DNA of 64,000 bases from Companilactobacillus kimchiensis (GTDB taxonomy: Bacteria; Bacillota; Bacilli; Lactobacillales; Lactobacillaceae): assembly GCF_001438805.1 (NCBI RefSeq), contig NZ_JQCF01000001.1:234406-298405 (forward strand). The letters are read 5' to 3'. Below are positions 1 through 11,350 of the stretch, one piece after another (the first letter of the stretch is position 1; each line of letters opens with the position of its first letter). Under the pieces are notes generated by a model. The model did no database searches, had not been told where the DNA came from, and saw nothing but the letters and a program-made list of their open reading frames with translations. The translations under genes were made by a program, and so were the position numbers.

Positions 1-1533
1 GATACCACCGGCTTCACCTTCAGTAACGTGAGTATGTCTTAAATGATCAAGTAAGGTTGTCTTACCATGATCAACGTGTCCCATGATAGTAACAACGGGA
101 GGACGTGTAGCAAGATTTTCAGTTGTATTAACTTCAGCATCAAAATACTTGTCAATATCGGCAACATCTTCTTGAACTTTTTCTACTGCTTCAATACCGT
201 AATCAGTAGCCAATAATTCAATAGTATCCTTGTCTAATGACTTGTTTTGGTTGATCATGATACCCAACATAAACAACTTTTTAACAATTTCGGCTGGTTC
301 TCTATGAATCAACTTACCAATATCTTGAGCGTTCATACCAACGGAATAATTCAATGTTTCTGGTAATGGACGATCTTTTCTTTGTGGCATGATCTTCTTA
401 GGTTCATTGTTATTACGTTGACGTTGTTGACGCTTGCGATCTTTCTTCTTCTTACGACTACCAAATGGGTTGGCCAAGTTAGTTCTGTGACCAAAGTCAC
501 GAGTGTTATTAGTTGGCTTAGCCTTCTTATACTCTGGCTTTGGAACATTAACATTAGCTGTTGTCTTTGGAGCTTCTTTAGCCTTTGAGGCAGCAGCATT
601 ATTATTATTTGGTCTTCTGTTTTGAGTATTGTTAGTAGAATTATTGTTACGGTTATTAGTACTGTGATTGTTGTTGTTATTATTTCTGTTGAAGCGGTTT
701 TCACCACTTGCATTGTTATTTGGACGGTGACTGTTAGTAGTATTTCTATGTGCATTGTCACCACTAGGACGACTTGTATGGTTGTTAGCAGGTCTAGTTG
801 GATGACTAGGAATACGTGAAGCATCTTGAATATTTGTCTTAAATTGTTCTAGATACTTGTTACCAGCACTTTGTCTTGGACGTGGAGCTTGACTTTGTGC
901 GGTTGGACGATCACGTCTGTTATTATTACGGCTGCGGTTATCACGTGATTGTGGACGATTATTGTTGTTATTATTTCTGTTATCGTTTGGACGATTACGG
1001 TTATCACGTGACTGTGGATTTGAAGTATTGGTTCTGTTATTAGTACTGTTGTTGTGTGTACTATTGCTATTTGTAGTAGTAGCAGTGCCATTGTTAGGAC
1101 GGTGACTATTATTATTGCTGTTTGGACGATTACTGTTGGATGTGTGATTATTGTTGTTGCGATGGTCAAAATGACCGTTACCCTTATTAGCATCTCTTCT
1201 TACAGCAGTAATCTTAATCTTAGTCTTGTGGTCACCTGAACTTTGATTACTACCTTCGTGTTTGACATCTGCAGACTTAGCTGGTTGTGCAGTGTGACTT
1301 GCAGTTGTAGGCTTTGCAGCTGGTTTAACAGCTGGTTTGGCTGGTGTTACTGGCTTAGCAGCAACTGGTTTCTTACCACCCTTTAAATTACCTACGATTT
1401 TCTTTTCAGCACTTTCATCTACTGATGACATATGGTTTTTAACATCAATACCCAATTTTTCAGCGGCATCGATTACTACTTGATTCTCAACACTATTTTC
1501 TTTTGCAATAGTATAAATTCTCTTTTTGACCAT
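1..1533 (-). CDS. infB: Translation initiation factor IF-2, N-terminal part (truncated by window edge)
   Basis: GTPase that places initiator tRNA on the ribosome. About 511 codons are present, from the ATG at 1533 to just past the G1 motif GHVDHGKT (positions 58-81); the rest of the G domain and the C-terminal domains lie outside the window. Residues 1-40 form the usual IF2 N-terminal helix-rich subdomain (starts [12 protein letters not shown]). An Ala/Pro/Lys stretch follows, then about 200 residues very rich in Asn, Arg, Gln and Asp (roughly positions 560-1190). The conserved IF2_N domain follows ([12 protein letters not shown], then [15 protein letters not shown]). It is the last visible gene of rimP-nusA-ylxR-ylxQ-infB, 13 bases after ylxQ, with an upstream GGAGAG. 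Confidence 0.97.
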   Translation of the reverse strand, partial: MVKKRIYTIAKENSVENQVVIDAAEKLGIDVKNHMSSVDESAEKKIVGNLKGGKKPVAAKPVTPAKPAVKPAAKPTTASHTAQPAKSADVKHEGSNQSSGDHKTKIKITAVRRDANKGNGHFDHRNNNNHTSNSNRPNSNNNSHRPNNGTATTTNSNSTHNNSTNNRTNTSNPQSRDNRNRPNDNRNNNNNNRPQSRDNRSRNNNRRDRPTAQSQAPRPRQSAGNKYLEQFKTNIQDASRIPSHPTRPANNHTSRPSGDNAHRNTTNSHRPNNNASGENRFNRNNNNNNHSTNNRNNNSTNNTQNRRPNNNNAAASKAKEAPKTTANVNVPKPEYKKAKPTNNTRDFGHRTNLANPFGSRKKKKDRKRQQRQRNNNEPKKIMPQRKDRPLPETLNYSVGMNAQDIGKLIHREPAEIVKKLFMLGIMINQNKSLDKDTIELLATDYGIEAVEKVQEDVADIDKYFDAEVNTTENLATRPPVVTIMGHVDHGKTTLLDHLRHTHVTEGEAGGI

Positions 1534-1546
1534 CCTATCACTCTCC

Positions 1547-1843
1547 TTAATTGTCCATAATTTGTTTTAACCTTTTAGCAAATCCGTTATCAGTTATTCC
1601 AATAACTTTTCTATCTCTTCCAATAGCCGCTTTTAACGCCATACTGTCAATTGTATCTACCACAGGTACATTATAATAACTTGCCTTATTGTGCAAATCT
1701 TTTTTTGTCCGGTCGCTACAATCACTTGCCATAATGACTAACTTAACCTCACCACTGCGAACACCGTTGAGAGTTATCTCAGTTCCACTAATTGTCTTAC
1801 GTGCTCTGACTGCGAGTCCTAAAAAGTTTAAGAAGGCATCCAT
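1547..1843 (-). CDS. ylxQ: L7Ae-family ribosomal/K-turn binding protein YlxQ
   Basis: 98-residue protein of the L7Ae/L30e/S12e/Gadd45 fold, of the usual length for YlxQ; the family binds kink-turn RNA. Seen: the early motif [14 protein letters not shown], the central [14 protein letters not shown] and the late [16 protein letters not shown], all in the family order. Its ATG shares one base with the ylxR stop (TAATG), so the two are probably translationally coupled. It lies between ylxR and infB, its conserved place in Firmicutes. The exact RNA target is unknown. Confidence 0.92.
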   Translation of the reverse strand: MDAFLNFLGLAVRARKTISGTEITLNGVRSGEVKLVIMASDCSDRTKKDLHNKASYYNVPVVDTIDSMALKAAIGRDRKVIGITDNGFAKRLKQIMDN

Positions 1844-2157
1844 TAGTGTTTTTTACCTAGATCCCCAAAGAGATCCATTCTAGCCTTTTGATGATCAACA
1901 AAGTCGAATAGTTCATCATAGAAATCAGCTGGTACTGTATGTGAGAACACTTTTTCAAGTGATTTTTTAGACTTTGCAGCTTTGATGGCTTCTGGATCCA
2001 ACCCAACGTAAGCACCACGACCAGGTTTTTTACCGGTAGGATCTATTGAAACATTGCCCTCTTTATCTTTGACAATTCTTACCATTTCTCTTTTAGGATA
2101 CATCTTGTTTGTCAAAATATCTTTTCGCATTGGTAGCTTACGAGTTGTCAAATCCAT
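1843..2157 (-). CDS. ylxR: YlxR/RnpM family RNA-binding protein (DUF448)
   Basis: 104-residue basic protein of the YlxR family; the Bacillus subtilis member binds the RNase P RNA (RnpM). The conserved N-terminal block is RKLPMRKDILTNKMYPKREM, followed by a GRGAYV turn typical of the family. Where many homologues have Cys after RK this one has Asp (RKD). The ATG at 2157 is chosen over a GTG one codon upstream; an AAGGGG sequence lies just before both. It follows nusA by 9 bases and overlaps ylxQ by one base. Confidence 0.92.
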   Translation of the reverse strand: MDLTTRKLPMRKDILTNKMYPKREMVRIVKDKEGNVSIDPTGKKPGRGAYVGLDPEAIKAAKSKKSLEKVFSHTVPADFYDELFDFVDHQKARMDLFGDLGKKH

Positions 2158-2166
2158 CACCCCTTT

Positions 2167-3399
2167 TTAGTTTTCTGAATCAGTTGAATCTGGATCAGTT
2201 ACATCTGGTGTTTCTGTAGATGCAGATTCAGTATCATCGGAGTCAGCTGCAGCTGGGTTTTTAGCATCATCAGCATTAGCAGCATTTTCTCTTGTTTTTT
2301 CAATATCGATCTTGCCACTTTCAATATCCTTGATGTCAACGTCTTGATCATTGTCATCAACAAATTCTACTTGTGATTCAGGTTTAATATCAATCTTGTA
2401 ACCAGTCAATTTAGCAGCTAAACGAGCATTTTGACCCTTTTTACCGATGGCAAGTGATAAATGATAATCAGGAACAATTACGATACATTGTTTCTTATCT
2501 CTTTCATCAAATTGAACTGCGATAACTTCGGCAGGGTTCAAAGCATTAGCAATAAAGTCCACTGGATCATCAACGTAAGGTACAACATCAATATTTTCAC
2601 CATTTAGTTCGTCGACAACTGCTTGAACACGGGCACCCTTAGGTCCAACACATGTACCAACAGGATCAACATCGGGATTGTCTGATTTAACAGCAATCTT
2701 TGTACGATCTCCAGCTTCACGAGCAATCGAAACGATTTCAACAGTTCCATCATATATTTCTGGAACTTGTTGTTCAAATAAACGTTTAACTAAGCCTGGA
2801 TCAGTTCTAGAAACGAACACTTGAGGACCCTTAGTTGCATTCTCAACTTTTGAAACATAAACACGAATTCTATCTCGAGAATTGTAAACTTCGCCAGGCA
2901 TTTGATCAGCCTTAGGCATAACAGTTTCAATTTTACCAAAAGTAATATAAACATATCTACTATCACTACGTTCAACAGTACCCTGAATAATTTCATGTTC
3001 ATACTGACTATACTCATTATAAATGATATCACGTTCAGCTTCACGAACTCGTTGCATAATTACTTGTTTAGCTGTTTGAGCAGCAATTCGACCAAAATCC
3101 TTCGGAGTAACTTCATCTTTGATATGATCACCGATTTCATAACCCTTGCTCTTACCTTGAGCATCTTCAAGACTCACTTCTAGACGGTCATCAACAACTT
3201 CGTCAACAACTTCTTTGACTGCATAAACATGTATATTACCCTTTTTAGCATCAAATTCAACATCTACGTTTTGGGCTTGGTTGTAATTTCTCTTATAGGC
3301 AGCAACTAAGGCGGCTTCTAATGATTCAATGACATATTCTTTTTTAATACCCTTTTCGCTTTCAAGCGCATCGAGGGCCTCAACCATTTCTTTACTCAT
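2167..3399 (-). CDS. nusA: Transcription termination/antitermination factor NusA
   Basis: 410-residue RNA polymerase-binding factor controlling pausing and intrinsic termination. Domain order: N-terminal domain (residues 1-125, MSKEMVEALDALESEKGI), S1 domain around 135-200 (GTVERSDSRYVYITFG), then two KH domains (EIVSIAREAGDRTKIAV; the second with the loop AIGKKGQNARLAAKLTGYKI near residue 330). The last 50 or so residues are an acidic, low-complexity Asp/Ser/Thr tail. The start has a good site (AAGGAG). The neighbours rimP and ylxR are close; NusA may feed back on its own operon through the hairpin upstream of rimP (inference). Confidence 0.97.
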   Translation of the reverse strand: MSKEMVEALDALESEKGIKKEYVIESLEAALVAAYKRNYNQAQNVDVEFDAKKGNIHVYAVKEVVDEVVDDRLEVSLEDAQGKSKGYEIGDHIKDEVTPKDFGRIAAQTAKQVIMQRVREAERDIIYNEYSQYEHEIIQGTVERSDSRYVYITFGKIETVMPKADQMPGEVYNSRDRIRVYVSKVENATKGPQVFVSRTDPGLVKRLFEQQVPEIYDGTVEIVSIAREAGDRTKIAVKSDNPDVDPVGTCVGPKGARVQAVVDELNGENIDVVPYVDDPVDFIANALNPAEVIAVQFDERDKKQCIVIVPDYHLSLAIGKKGQNARLAAKLTGYKIDIKPESQVEFVDDNDQDVDIKDIESGKIDIEKTRENAANADDAKNPAAADSDDTESASTETPDVTDPDSTDSEN

Positions 3400-3409
3400 G
3401 ATTTTCTCC

Positions 3410-3877
3410 TTAGAATTCTATTGCAAGTCGAATCTTAGCAATGTTGTCACGACTAATTTCTACTTGTTTCTTTAAATTCTTAACTTTAACGATCAAAGTT
3501 ATCTTAGTATCCGTTACCTCAGTCATAGTTCCTTCAAAAGCTTTTTGACCATCTTGTTTTTGATAGAGCGAGACGTGAACATAGTCGTCGACATTGTTTG
3601 ATAAACTTTCATCATTTTTAAGTGGACGTTCTGCACCAGGAGAAGAAACCTCTAAATAATAGGCAGGGTCGATTGGATTCAATTCATCCAATTTTTCTCC
3701 ATATTCTTCACTAATGACGGCACAATCATCAATATTGATTCCACCTTGTTTGTCTGCATAAACTCTCAAATACCAATCTCCGCGTTCATGTATGAACTCC
3801 AAATCAACTAAATAAAAATTATGTTGATCCAAAATCGGTTGTAAAATGGCTTTTAATTCTTCAACTTTTGTATCCAA
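3410..3877 (-). CDS. rimP: Ribosome maturation factor RimP
   Basis: Needed for 30S subunit assembly; about 155 residues, near the usual family length. Seen: LDLEF-type first strand (FYLVDLEFIHERGDWYLRV), the DDCAVISEEYGEKLD motif and YYLEVSSPGAERPL, all RimP hallmarks. Start choice: the GGAGG at 3885-3889 leaves only one base before the ATG at 3883 but seven before the in-frame TTG at 3877, so the TTG is preferred. The ATG would add two residues (Met-Ser). A longer reading frame begins inside the upstream terminator hairpin and is not real. First gene of the nusA-infB operon. Confidence 0.9.
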   Translation of the reverse strand: MDTKVEELKAILQPILDQHNFYLVDLEFIHERGDWYLRVYADKQGGINIDDCAVISEEYGEKLDELNPIDPAYYLEVSSPGAERPLKNDESLSNNVDDYVHVSLYQKQDGQKAFEGTMTEVTDTKITLIVKVKNLKKQVEISRDNIAKIRLAIEF

Positions 3878-3901
3878 GGACATTCCTCCAAAGTAATCGG
3901 C

Positions 3902-3931
3902 AATAAAAAGAGTGAGCATCTCTGCTCACTC
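3902..3931 (-). terminator. Intrinsic terminator after polC / possible rimP leader attenuator
   Basis: On the minus strand GAGTGAGCA, a four-base loop and TGCTCACTC (perfect 9-bp stem) are followed by TTTTTATTG. It lies after polC and only about 25 bases before the rimP start. A possible promoter (TTGATT, 17 bases, TAAATT) lies upstream of it, so a rimP transcript might have to read through this hairpin. Confidence 0.85.
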
Positions 3932-4001
3932 ATTAATCAGTAATTAACTAATAGTTAATTTAACATAGATTTATTATTAAATCAACTTATAACAACCATA
4001 C

Positions 4002-7000
4002 CTAAAACAATGATAACTGATTTTCATCTGGCATGCCATCTAATACATGATTTTCTGTCATATACTCGATAACCGTCTTCGAAACTTTTCCTCTAGTACC
4101 GAGATCTTGTTTAGATAAGAATGGTTGTTCTTCACGAGCGGCAATGATTTGTTTAGCAACGTTATCACCCAAACCGGGAATTGCGTTGAATGGAGCTAAG
4201 AGTGTTTTGTCATCAATGATCTTAAATTCAAAGGCCTCAGATTTTTCAATATCGACCATCTTAATCTTGAAATCACGTTCCAAACATTCGTTAGCTAATT
4301 CTAGTACTGTTAATAAATTTTTTTCTTTAGTTGAAGCATCCATCCCTTTATCATTGATAGCTTTCATTGATGCTTTAACAGCATCTTTACCAGAAGCCAT
4401 CGCTACCAAGTCAAAATCATCAGCCCGAACTGAGAAGTAAGCACTGTAATAATAGAGTGGATGATGCACTTTAAAGTAAGCAATTCTCAACGCCATAATA
4501 ATATAGGCTGTCGCATGGGCTCTTGGGAACATATACTTGATCTTCAAACAAGAATCAATATACCAATCAGGAACCTCAGCGTCTTTCATTGCTTGCTTCC
4601 AATCATCTGGAATACCACGTCCCTTACGAACATGTTCCATGATTTGGAAGGCCATCTGTGAATCCATACCATAGTGAATTAAATCCATCATGATATTATC
4701 ACGACAACCAATAACATCCTTCAAAGTAACGATACCCTTGTCGATCAACTCTTCCGCATTACCTAACCAAACATCAGTCCCATGTGAAAGTCCTGAAATT
4801 TGTAGCAACTCGGCAAAAGTTGTTGGATGGGTTTTCTCTAGCATCCCTCGCACAAAACGGGTTCCGAACTCGGGCACACCCAAAGTTCCAACCTTCGAAA
4901 AGATTTGTTCTGGTTTAACGCCTAATGAGTCGGTACTCTTGAACAATTCCATGACACCTGGATCTTTAACTGGAAGTGTCTTTGGATCAATACCTGACAA
5001 ATCTTGAAGTGTACGGATCATTGTCGGATCATCATGTCCCAAAATATCCAGTTTTAAAATATTATCATGAATTGAATGGAAATCAAAATGAGTTGTCTTC
5101 CAAGCGGCTGTTCGATCATTGGCTGGAAATTGAATCGGCGTAAAGTCAAAAATATCCATATAATCTGGCACAACAATGATACCGGCCGGATGTTGTCCAG
5201 TCGTCCGTTTAACACCTGTCGAACCCATTGCCAATCGAGCTTCTTCGGCATTACGGAAGTTTTGACCTGTCATTTCTTCATAGTTCTTTACATAACCAAA
5301 AGCAGTTCGATCAGCAATCGTCCCAATAGTACCAGCACGGAATACATGGTCTTCCCCGAACAATACCTTGGTATAATTATGAGCTACTGGCTGATAATCA
5401 CCTGAGAAATTCAAATCAATATCCGGAACTTTATCACCTTTGAAACCAAGGAAGGTCTCAAAAGGAATATCTTGACCATCTTTATCTAAGTCAGCCCCAC
5501 ATTTAGGACATTTTTTGTCGTCCAAGTCATATCCAGAACCAACCTCACCATTAGTGAAAAACTCTGAATATTTACACTCTGGACAACGATAATGTGGTGG
5601 TAAAGGATTAACTTCAGTAATTCCGGTCATTGTTGCAACAAAACTGGAACCAACCGAACCACGGGAACCAACCAAATATCCATCTTTATTAGACTTGAAA
5701 ACCAATCGTTGAGCAATTAAATAAATAACAGAGAATCCGTTACCAATAATACTCTTTAATTCACGATCCATTCGCTTCTGAACTAACTCAGGTAAGGGTT
5801 CACCATACAGTTCATGTGCTTTAGTCATCGTCAAATTGCGAATCTCATCTTCAGCACCCTCCATTTTAGGAGTATAAAGCTTATGTTTAACCGGTGAAAT
5901 ATCTTCAATTGAATCCATGATTTCTTTAGGATTATCCACAATCACTGCTTGAGCTGTCGCATCATCCAAGAAATCAAATTCATCAAACATCTCATTAGTT
6001 GTTCTAAATTGCACATCAGGTAACTCAGGTCGACGTCCCAAGGCATTACTCTTCACTGCCTTAATAACAATATCTCGATAAACCTTATCAGTCGTATCTA
6101 AATAATGGACATCTCCAGTCGCAACGACCGGTTTTTTCAACTCTTGACCTAATTTAACAATATTTCCTAGAATCTCTTCCAGGGCTTTTTCATCTTTAAT
6201 AATCTTAATATCAATCAGATGTTGATACATCGTCTTAGGCATAACTTCTAAATAATCATAATACTGAGCTAGTTCTCGAGTATCGTCATATCCCTTTTGC
6301 ATCATGCTGGTAAAGACTTCACCATTTTCACATCCAGAACCAACCAAGATTCCTTCACGATATTTATTCAATAATCGTCTCGGAACACGAGCTGTCCGAT
6401 AGAAATAATTAGTCATTGAATAAGATACTATCTTAAACAAATTCTTCAGACCCGCTTGAGTTTTAGCAATCAAAATGGCATGACTGGGACGAGCTTGTTT
6501 ATAAGCTTCTTCCCCACCAATATTATCATTCAATTGTGCAACATCATTAGTCCCAAACTTGTTTTCCAATTCCACAAACAACTTGTACATCAGATATCCA
6601 GTTGTTTCCGCATCGGAATCAGCCCGGTGATGATGTTCCAATACAATATTGTAACGTTTAGCTAAGGAATCTAGTTTATGATTTCGGTATTCGGAATGCA
6701 GTGTTCGTGACATTTCCAAAGTATCGATCACAGGCATTGCTAAACGAGGTCGACCCATTCGTGTCAAAGCAGCATTCATAAAGCCCATATCAAAAGTAAC
6801 ATTATGACCAACTAAAATATCGTCACCAATAAAATCCATAAACTTCGAAATGATGACTGTTTCATCTGGAGCGCTGTCGACCATTTCATTAGTAATACTA
6901 GTCAAATCAGTCGTGATATCGGATAAAGGATGACCGGGATTGATAAATTCATCAAAACGCTCAATTACTTCACCGTTTAACATTTTAGTCGCACCAATTT

Positions 7001-8303
7001 CGATAATAGAATCATAAACAGCTGACAAACCAGTGGTTTCAGTATCAAAGATAACGTACTCTGCACCTTCGAGCTTTTGATCTCTTAGATTAAAGGCAAT
7101 TGGATTACCCTCATCTACTAAATCAATTTCCACACCATAACCAATCTTGACACCATACTTTTGCCCTGCCGTATAAGCTTCTGGAAAGGCCTGTAAAGCA
7201 TGATGATCGGTAATAGCAATCGCAGGTTGTCCCCATTCACTGGCTCGTTTGATTAAATCAGTTGCACTTGGAATGGCATCCATTTGACTCATATTCGTAT
7301 GAGCATGCATTTCGATTCGTTTATTATCGTCCTCAGCAGTATCTTTACGTGATTCATGCTTAATGATATTGATATCATTTGCCATAATGACTAATTCTCT
7401 AGAGAAATTATCCTCTTGAATATTACCACGTACACGAATCCAAGCGCCCTTATCCAATGATTCAAAGAAACTTTCATCATCTTCACCATTAGAGAATTTT
7501 TTAATACTAAATGACGAAGTATAATCAGTCACCTGCATGATCAACAGTGAACGACCGGATTTTAACTTTCTAACTTCCATGTCAAAAATATAACCTTCGA
7601 CAACCTTATTCCGATCTTCTTCAATGATATCGACCATTTGAGTAATTTCTTGGTCATTAGGAATCTTTCGTCCGACTTTGGAAACATTACCAGCCGGTTT
7701 GGCAGCTTTTTTCTCACTAACCTCTTTGGCTTTAGCTTGAAATTCTTTAGTCTTCTCAGCATTAGCAGCCTTCATAGCAGCTTCTTTGGCCTGAGATTTA
7801 TTTTCATCAATATTAGTTCTGATTTTGAAATCAGGAAAACCAAGGCTAGTGTATTCTGACTGCAAACCGTTGATTAACTTACCATCAACAAAATCAGCCA
7901 TAAAACCATTAGATACATCCAAAAAGACCTGACCATTTTCCATATGTGGTGGTGTTTGACTAATTTTGTCCAAAACCATTGGCGATTGGACATTACAGTC
8001 ATTCAACACATAATTCCAATAATCTCTGATGATTTTTTCATTCAATTCAGCTTTAGTCGTACTAATCTCAAAGTCCACTTGCGCGATACCTTCAAAACTT
8101 GCCTTTAAAGCTTTAACAAAAATCAAAAATTCATCGAATGGCAAAACGTTAGTGAACTCAAAATAAAAGGTCCAGCGTTTACTATTCTTATGAACTTCCA
8201 ACTTATTTAATTGTCCATTAACAAACGAATCATTAGAATTCAATAGCTTATCTAATTTGATCTGCTTAACTAAAATTTCAAAAAGTTGCTTTGTGTCTGA
8301 CAT
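4002..8303 (-). CDS. polC: DNA polymerase III alpha subunit, Gram-positive PolC type
   Basis: Main replicative polymerase with built-in proofreading, 1433 residues, normal PolC length. Domain order by position: N-terminal domain; OB fold around residues 230-320; PHP domain beginning [13 protein letters not shown] (about 331); DnaQ-like 3'-5' exonuclease inserted in the PHP domain ([14 protein letters not shown], about 419); Cys4 zinc finger CPEC...CPKC (about 905-935); catalytic palm motif [10 protein letters not shown] (about 960); [12 protein letters not shown] in the fingers; C-terminal helix-hairpin-helix. Downstream of proS and ahead of rimP, its usual place in lactobacilli. Start ATG has a GAAGGG site. 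Confidence 0.98.
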   Translation of the reverse strand: MSDTKQLFEILVKQIKLDKLLNSNDSFVNGQLNKLEVHKNSKRWTFYFEFTNVLPFDEFLIFVKALKASFEGIAQVDFEISTTKAELNEKIIRDYWNYVLNDCNVQSPMVLDKISQTPPHMENGQVFLDVSNGFMADFVDGKLINGLQSEYTSLGFPDFKIRTNIDENKSQAKEAAMKAANAEKTKEFQAKAKEVSEKKAAKPAGNVSKVGRKIPNDQEITQMVDIIEEDRNKVVEGYIFDMEVRKLKSGRSLLIMQVTDYTSSFSIKKFSNGEDDESFFESLDKGAWIRVRGNIQEDNFSRELVIMANDINIIKHESRKDTAEDDNKRIEMHAHTNMSQMDAIPSATDLIKRASEWGQPAIAITDHHALQAFPEAYTAGQKYGVKIGYGVEIDLVDEGNPIAFNLRDQKLEGAEYVIFDTETTGLSAVYDSIIEIGATKMLNGEVIERFDEFINPGHPLSDITTDLTSITNEMVDSAPDETVIISKFMDFIGDDILVGHNVTFDMGFMNAALTRMGRPRLAMPVIDTLEMSRTLHSEYRNHKLDSLAKRYNIVLEHHHRADSDAETTGYLMYKLFVELENKFGTNDVAQLNDNIGGEEAYKQARPSHAILIAKTQAGLKNLFKIVSYSMTNYFYRTARVPRRLLNKYREGILVGSGCENGEVFTSMMQKGYDDTRELAQYYDYLEVMPKTMYQHLIDIKIIKDEKALEEILGNIVKLGQELKKPVVATGDVHYLDTTDKVYRDIVIKAVKSNALGRRPELPDVQFRTTNEMFDEFDFLDDATAQAVIVDNPKEIMDSIEDISPVKHKLYTPKMEGAEDEIRNLTMTKAHELYGEPLPELVQKRMDRELKSIIGNGFSVIYLIAQRLVFKSNKDGYLVGSRGSVGSSFVATMTGITEVNPLPPHYRCPECKYSEFFTNGEVGSGYDLDDKKCPKCGADLDKDGQDIPFETFLGFKGDKVPDIDLNFSGDYQPVAHNYTKVLFGEDHVFRAGTIGTIADRTAFGYVKNYEEMTGQNFRNAEEARLAMGSTGVKRTTGQHPAGIIVVPDYMDIFDFTPIQFPANDRTAAWKTTHFDFHSIHDNILKLDILGHDDPTMIRTLQDLSGIDPKTLPVKDPGVMELFKSTDSLGVKPEQIFSKVGTLGVPEFGTRFVRGMLEKTHPTTFAELLQISGLSHGTDVWLGNAEELIDKGIVTLKDVIGCRDNIMMDLIHYGMDSQMAFQIMEHVRKGRGIPDDWKQAMKDAEVPDWYIDSCLKIKYMFPRAHATAYIIMALRIAYFKVHHPLYYYSAYFSVRADDFDLVAMASGKDAVKASMKAINDKGMDASTKEKNLLTVLELANECLERDFKIKMVDIEKSEAFEFKIIDDKTLLAPFNAIPGLGDNVAKQIIAAREEQPFLSKQDLGTRGKVSKTVIEYMTENHVLDGMPDENQLSLF

Positions 8304-8323
8304 ATTCTACCCTTCGATAAATA

Positions 8324-8342
8324 AAAAAAGGCCTAAGCCTCA
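8324..8342 (-). terminator. Weak terminator-like hairpin between proS and polC
   Basis: On the minus strand GAGGC, loop TTAG and GCCTT are followed by a run of T. The stem is only 4-5 bp and begins at the proS stop codon. It may reduce transcription from proS into polC; it is probably not a full stop. Confidence 0.4.
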
Positions 8343-10049
8343 TTACTGATTCTTAAGCAATATTTTTACTGAATTTACTAATTCATCTTTACTTACTTCA
8401 ATTGTTTCGCCAGTACTTCTAATCTTTAGTTCCACAATATTATCGGCAGCTTTTTTACCAACGGTGATTCGAATTGGAATACCAATTAAATCAGAGTCAG
8501 CAAATTTAACACCGGGACGTTCTTTTCTGTCATCAAGTAAAACATCATAACCTTCGTCTTGAAGTAATTCAACGATATCGTCACTTAATTTTCCTTGAAC
8601 ATCATCATTATATTTAATTGGCACAACGTGTACTTGGTAAGGAGCTAAACGTTCTGGCCAGATAATACCATTTTCATCACTGTGTTGTTCAATGATAGCT
8701 GATAATAATCTTGAAATACCAATACCATAACAACCCATGATCAATGGATTAGACTTACCATTTTCATCCAAGAAGTTAGCACCAAGTGCCTTAGAGAACT
8801 TAGTACCCAATTTAAAGATATGACCAATTTCGATACCACGAGTGAATTTGATATGACCATGACCATCAGGTGATGTTTCACCCTCTCTGATAACACGGAA
8901 ATCTCTAAACTCTGGCATTTCATCAGTAATATCCTCAAAGTTAGCATTAACAAAATGACGATCAGCCTTATTAGGACCAACAACAAAGTTTGTTAAACCA
9001 ACTAATGAACTGTCATACAGAATTTTAACCTTATCATCCATACCCTTAGGACCAATGAATCCAGGTACACTGTGGAAAACATCAGTTACTTCTTCAGGTG
9101 TAGCTTCACGTAAGAAATCAGCACCCAAATAATTTTTAATTTTAACATCATTAGCATCATAATCACCACGAATCATAACCATTACTGGTTCATCATCGGC
9201 CATATAGGCTACGGCTTTCATAATTCTTGATGCATCAACTTTCAAAAGATCAGCCAAAGTATCAATTGTATGAACTTTTGGTGTATCAACTTCTTCAAGT
9301 TCTTTTTTATCTTCTTGAGGATTTTCATCCATTTTACTTGCAGCCATTTCTAGGTTGGCTGAATAATCTGAATCATCAGAATAAGCAATCGTATCTTCAC
9401 CGATGGGAGCAATAGCTGAGAATTCTTTGGAATCAGTTCCACCCATGGCACCCGCATCACCAATAATGGCACGATAGTTTAATCCACAGATATCAAAAAT
9501 ATTCTTATAAGCTTGTTCCATTTGGTTAAAGATAATATCCAATTGTTCTTTATTAGCCGTAAATGAATAAGCATCCTTCATCAAGAATTCACGACCACGA
9601 AGTAGACCATAACGAGGACGATCTTCATCACGATACTTCATTTGCATTTGATATAAAACAAGAGGTAATTTCTTGTAACTATTCAAACCTTCTTTAACTA
9701 CACTAGTAAATGTTTCTTCATGTGTAGGTCCTAAAACAAATTCTCTTTCATGACGATCCTTAAGCTTAAAAAGATTATCGCCATATGTTTCGTAACGGCC
9801 ACTCTCTTTCCATAAATCAGCGGGTAAAATTGCTGGCATTTGCATTTCAACAGCATCAACTTTATCCATTTCTTTACGAATCGCATCCTCAAGTTTACGA
9901 ATTACTGACCAAGCTAATGGTAAATATGCGTAAACACCTGCAGAAACTTGTCTAACGTAGCCAGCTCGCAACATCAACTGATGACTAATAGCCTCAGCAT
10001 CTGAAGGAGTTTGCTTTAATGTTGGAATATATAATTTTGATTGTTTCAA
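8343..10049 (-). CDS. proS: Prolyl-tRNA synthetase (bacterial type with editing insert)
   Basis: Charges tRNA-Pro; 568 residues, the usual length for the bacterial class II enzyme with an INS editing domain between motifs 2 and 3. Seen: [19 protein letters not shown] at the N-terminus, motif 2 [20 protein letters not shown] near residue 140, the acidic insert region around 225-400, motif 3 region [17 protein letters not shown], and a C-terminal anticodon-binding domain ([10 protein letters not shown]). The start codon is TTG at 10049, with GGGG nine bases upstream. It follows rseP closely in the pyrH-polC operon. Confidence 0.97.
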   Translation of the reverse strand: MKQSKLYIPTLKQTPSDAEAISHQLMLRAGYVRQVSAGVYAYLPLAWSVIRKLEDAIRKEMDKVDAVEMQMPAILPADLWKESGRYETYGDNLFKLKDRHEREFVLGPTHEETFTSVVKEGLNSYKKLPLVLYQMQMKYRDEDRPRYGLLRGREFLMKDAYSFTANKEQLDIIFNQMEQAYKNIFDICGLNYRAIIGDAGAMGGTDSKEFSAIAPIGEDTIAYSDDSDYSANLEMAASKMDENPQEDKKELEEVDTPKVHTIDTLADLLKVDASRIMKAVAYMADDEPVMVMIRGDYDANDVKIKNYLGADFLREATPEEVTDVFHSVPGFIGPKGMDDKVKILYDSSLVGLTNFVVGPNKADRHFVNANFEDITDEMPEFRDFRVIREGETSPDGHGHIKFTRGIEIGHIFKLGTKFSKALGANFLDENGKSNPLIMGCYGIGISRLLSAIIEQHSDENGIIWPERLAPYQVHVVPIKYNDDVQGKLSDDIVELLQDEGYDVLLDDRKERPGVKFADSDLIGIPIRITVGKKAADNIVELKIRSTGETIEVSKDELVNSVKILLKNQ

Positions 10050-10062
10050 GTTCTTAATCCCC

Positions 10063-11331
10063 CTATTTTATGAAGAAGCGCTGAATATCATTCCAAGTAA
10101 CGGCAACCATCAATAAGACCAGAATCCCCACACCAATCAATGTAATCACATTTTCGTATTGTTCTGGAATTGGTTTTCTTCTGATAGCTTCAATAATATT
10201 TAATAGAATTTTTCCACCATCAAGTGCTGGAATTGGAATCAAGTTAACGATACCCAAGTTCATTGACAACATCGAAGTGAAGAAAATAATATTGATCAAA
10301 CCTGTTGAGGCTACTTTGGAAGTCATTGAATAAATTCCCACTGGTCCAGATAACTGATTAATACTAAAACCACCAGATACCATCTTACCCAAAGCGTGGA
10401 AAATTGTTAATGAAGTACTCCAGCTATATGTAAAGCCATATTTAATTTTACCCATGGCACTTGAATCCATCTTCGGCATAATACCGATCAGGCCATATTT
10501 TTGACCAGACGATTTAACTGTCTTAGGTGTTACTTTGACTTGTTTTACTTCTTTACCAGATTGAACTTTTAAAGTTAACTTCTTACCGGGACTATTTTGA
10601 ATTGTTTCTGACAAATCAGTCCAAGAAGCAGTCTTTTTATTATTAACACTTAAAATTTTATCATTAGCTTTTAAGCCAGCTTTTTGAGCAATCGAATTCT
10701 TTTGAATTTGACCAAGTTGATTAGTTCCGGTTCCAACTGAGCCCATCATAAAGGCTGCTAAAATAGCCGCCACAATTGCTAAGATAAAGTTATTAAATGG
10801 TCCTGCAAAGTTAGTGATCATTCGTTTCCAAACTGAAACAGATTGAAGTTGAACGTCACGTGGTGCAATTTGCACTTCCGTACCATCTTCTTCAACAATT
10901 GTTGCATCATGATCAACTGAATATTTCTTAGTGACAGTTTCATCACCATTTTCGTATCCTTCAACTACTAGATCATCTACAAGATCAGCCTTAGAAATTT
11001 GGACTGGAACCGCGTTTGCATCATAAACTTTACTAGAAGTTATTATTTTTGTTACTTTGTCAGCGTCATTTAAAACTAACGATGCCATCGTTCCTGGTTG
11101 GATCTCTGAATCATCTTCTTGAGCACCAGCCATTCGTACATAACCACCTAGCGGCAATAATCGCAACGTGTAGGTCGTATGATTTTTTCTGTATGCTACG
11201 ATTTTGGGGCCCATACCAACTGAAAATTCACGAACCAAAATCCCTGATTTTTTAGCAGCATAATAGTGTCCAAATTCATGAACGATTACCAATATTCCAA
11301 AAACGATTATAAATGTAATTATCGCGGTCAT
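10063..11331 (-). CDS. rseP: RIP site-2 metalloprotease RseP
   Basis: Membrane zinc protease that cuts membrane-embedded substrates such as anti-sigma factors and remnant signal peptides. 422 residues. Seen: HEFGH (HExxH zinc motif, residues 18-22) in the first membrane segment; the [14 protein letters not shown] loop; a PDZ domain around residues 200-280 ([10 protein letters not shown]); the second active-site motif [12 protein letters not shown] near 355-368; and a C-terminal membrane helix. It sits between cdsA and proS, the conserved order in Firmicutes. Confidence 0.96.
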   Translation of the reverse strand: MTAIITFIIVFGILVIVHEFGHYYAAKKSGILVREFSVGMGPKIVAYRKNHTTYTLRLLPLGGYVRMAGAQEDDSEIQPGTMASLVLNDADKVTKIITSSKVYDANAVPVQISKADLVDDLVVEGYENGDETVTKKYSVDHDATIVEEDGTEVQIAPRDVQLQSVSVWKRMITNFAGPFNNFILAIVAAILAAFMMGSVGTGTNQLGQIQKNSIAQKAGLKANDKILSVNNKKTASWTDLSETIQNSPGKKLTLKVQSGKEVKQVKVTPKTVKSSGQKYGLIGIMPKMDSSAMGKIKYGFTYSWSTSLTIFHALGKMVSGGFSINQLSGPVGIYSMTSKVASTGLINIIFFTSMLSMNLGIVNLIPIPALDGGKILLNIIEAIRRKPIPEQYENVITLIGVGILVLLMVAVTWNDIQRFFIK

Positions 11332-11350
11332 TTTAACCTCCAGATGCTAC

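Noticed and set aside
351..1239. Several open frames antisense to or in other frames of infB
   Set aside because: They arise from the repetitive Asn/Arg codons of infB; their composition is extreme (Ile/Thr/Val runs) and they lack ribosome binding sites.
3884..3919. Upstream extension of rimP beginning MLTLFIADYFGG
   Set aside because: This part is the polC terminator hairpin and has no ribosome binding site; the RimP family starts later.
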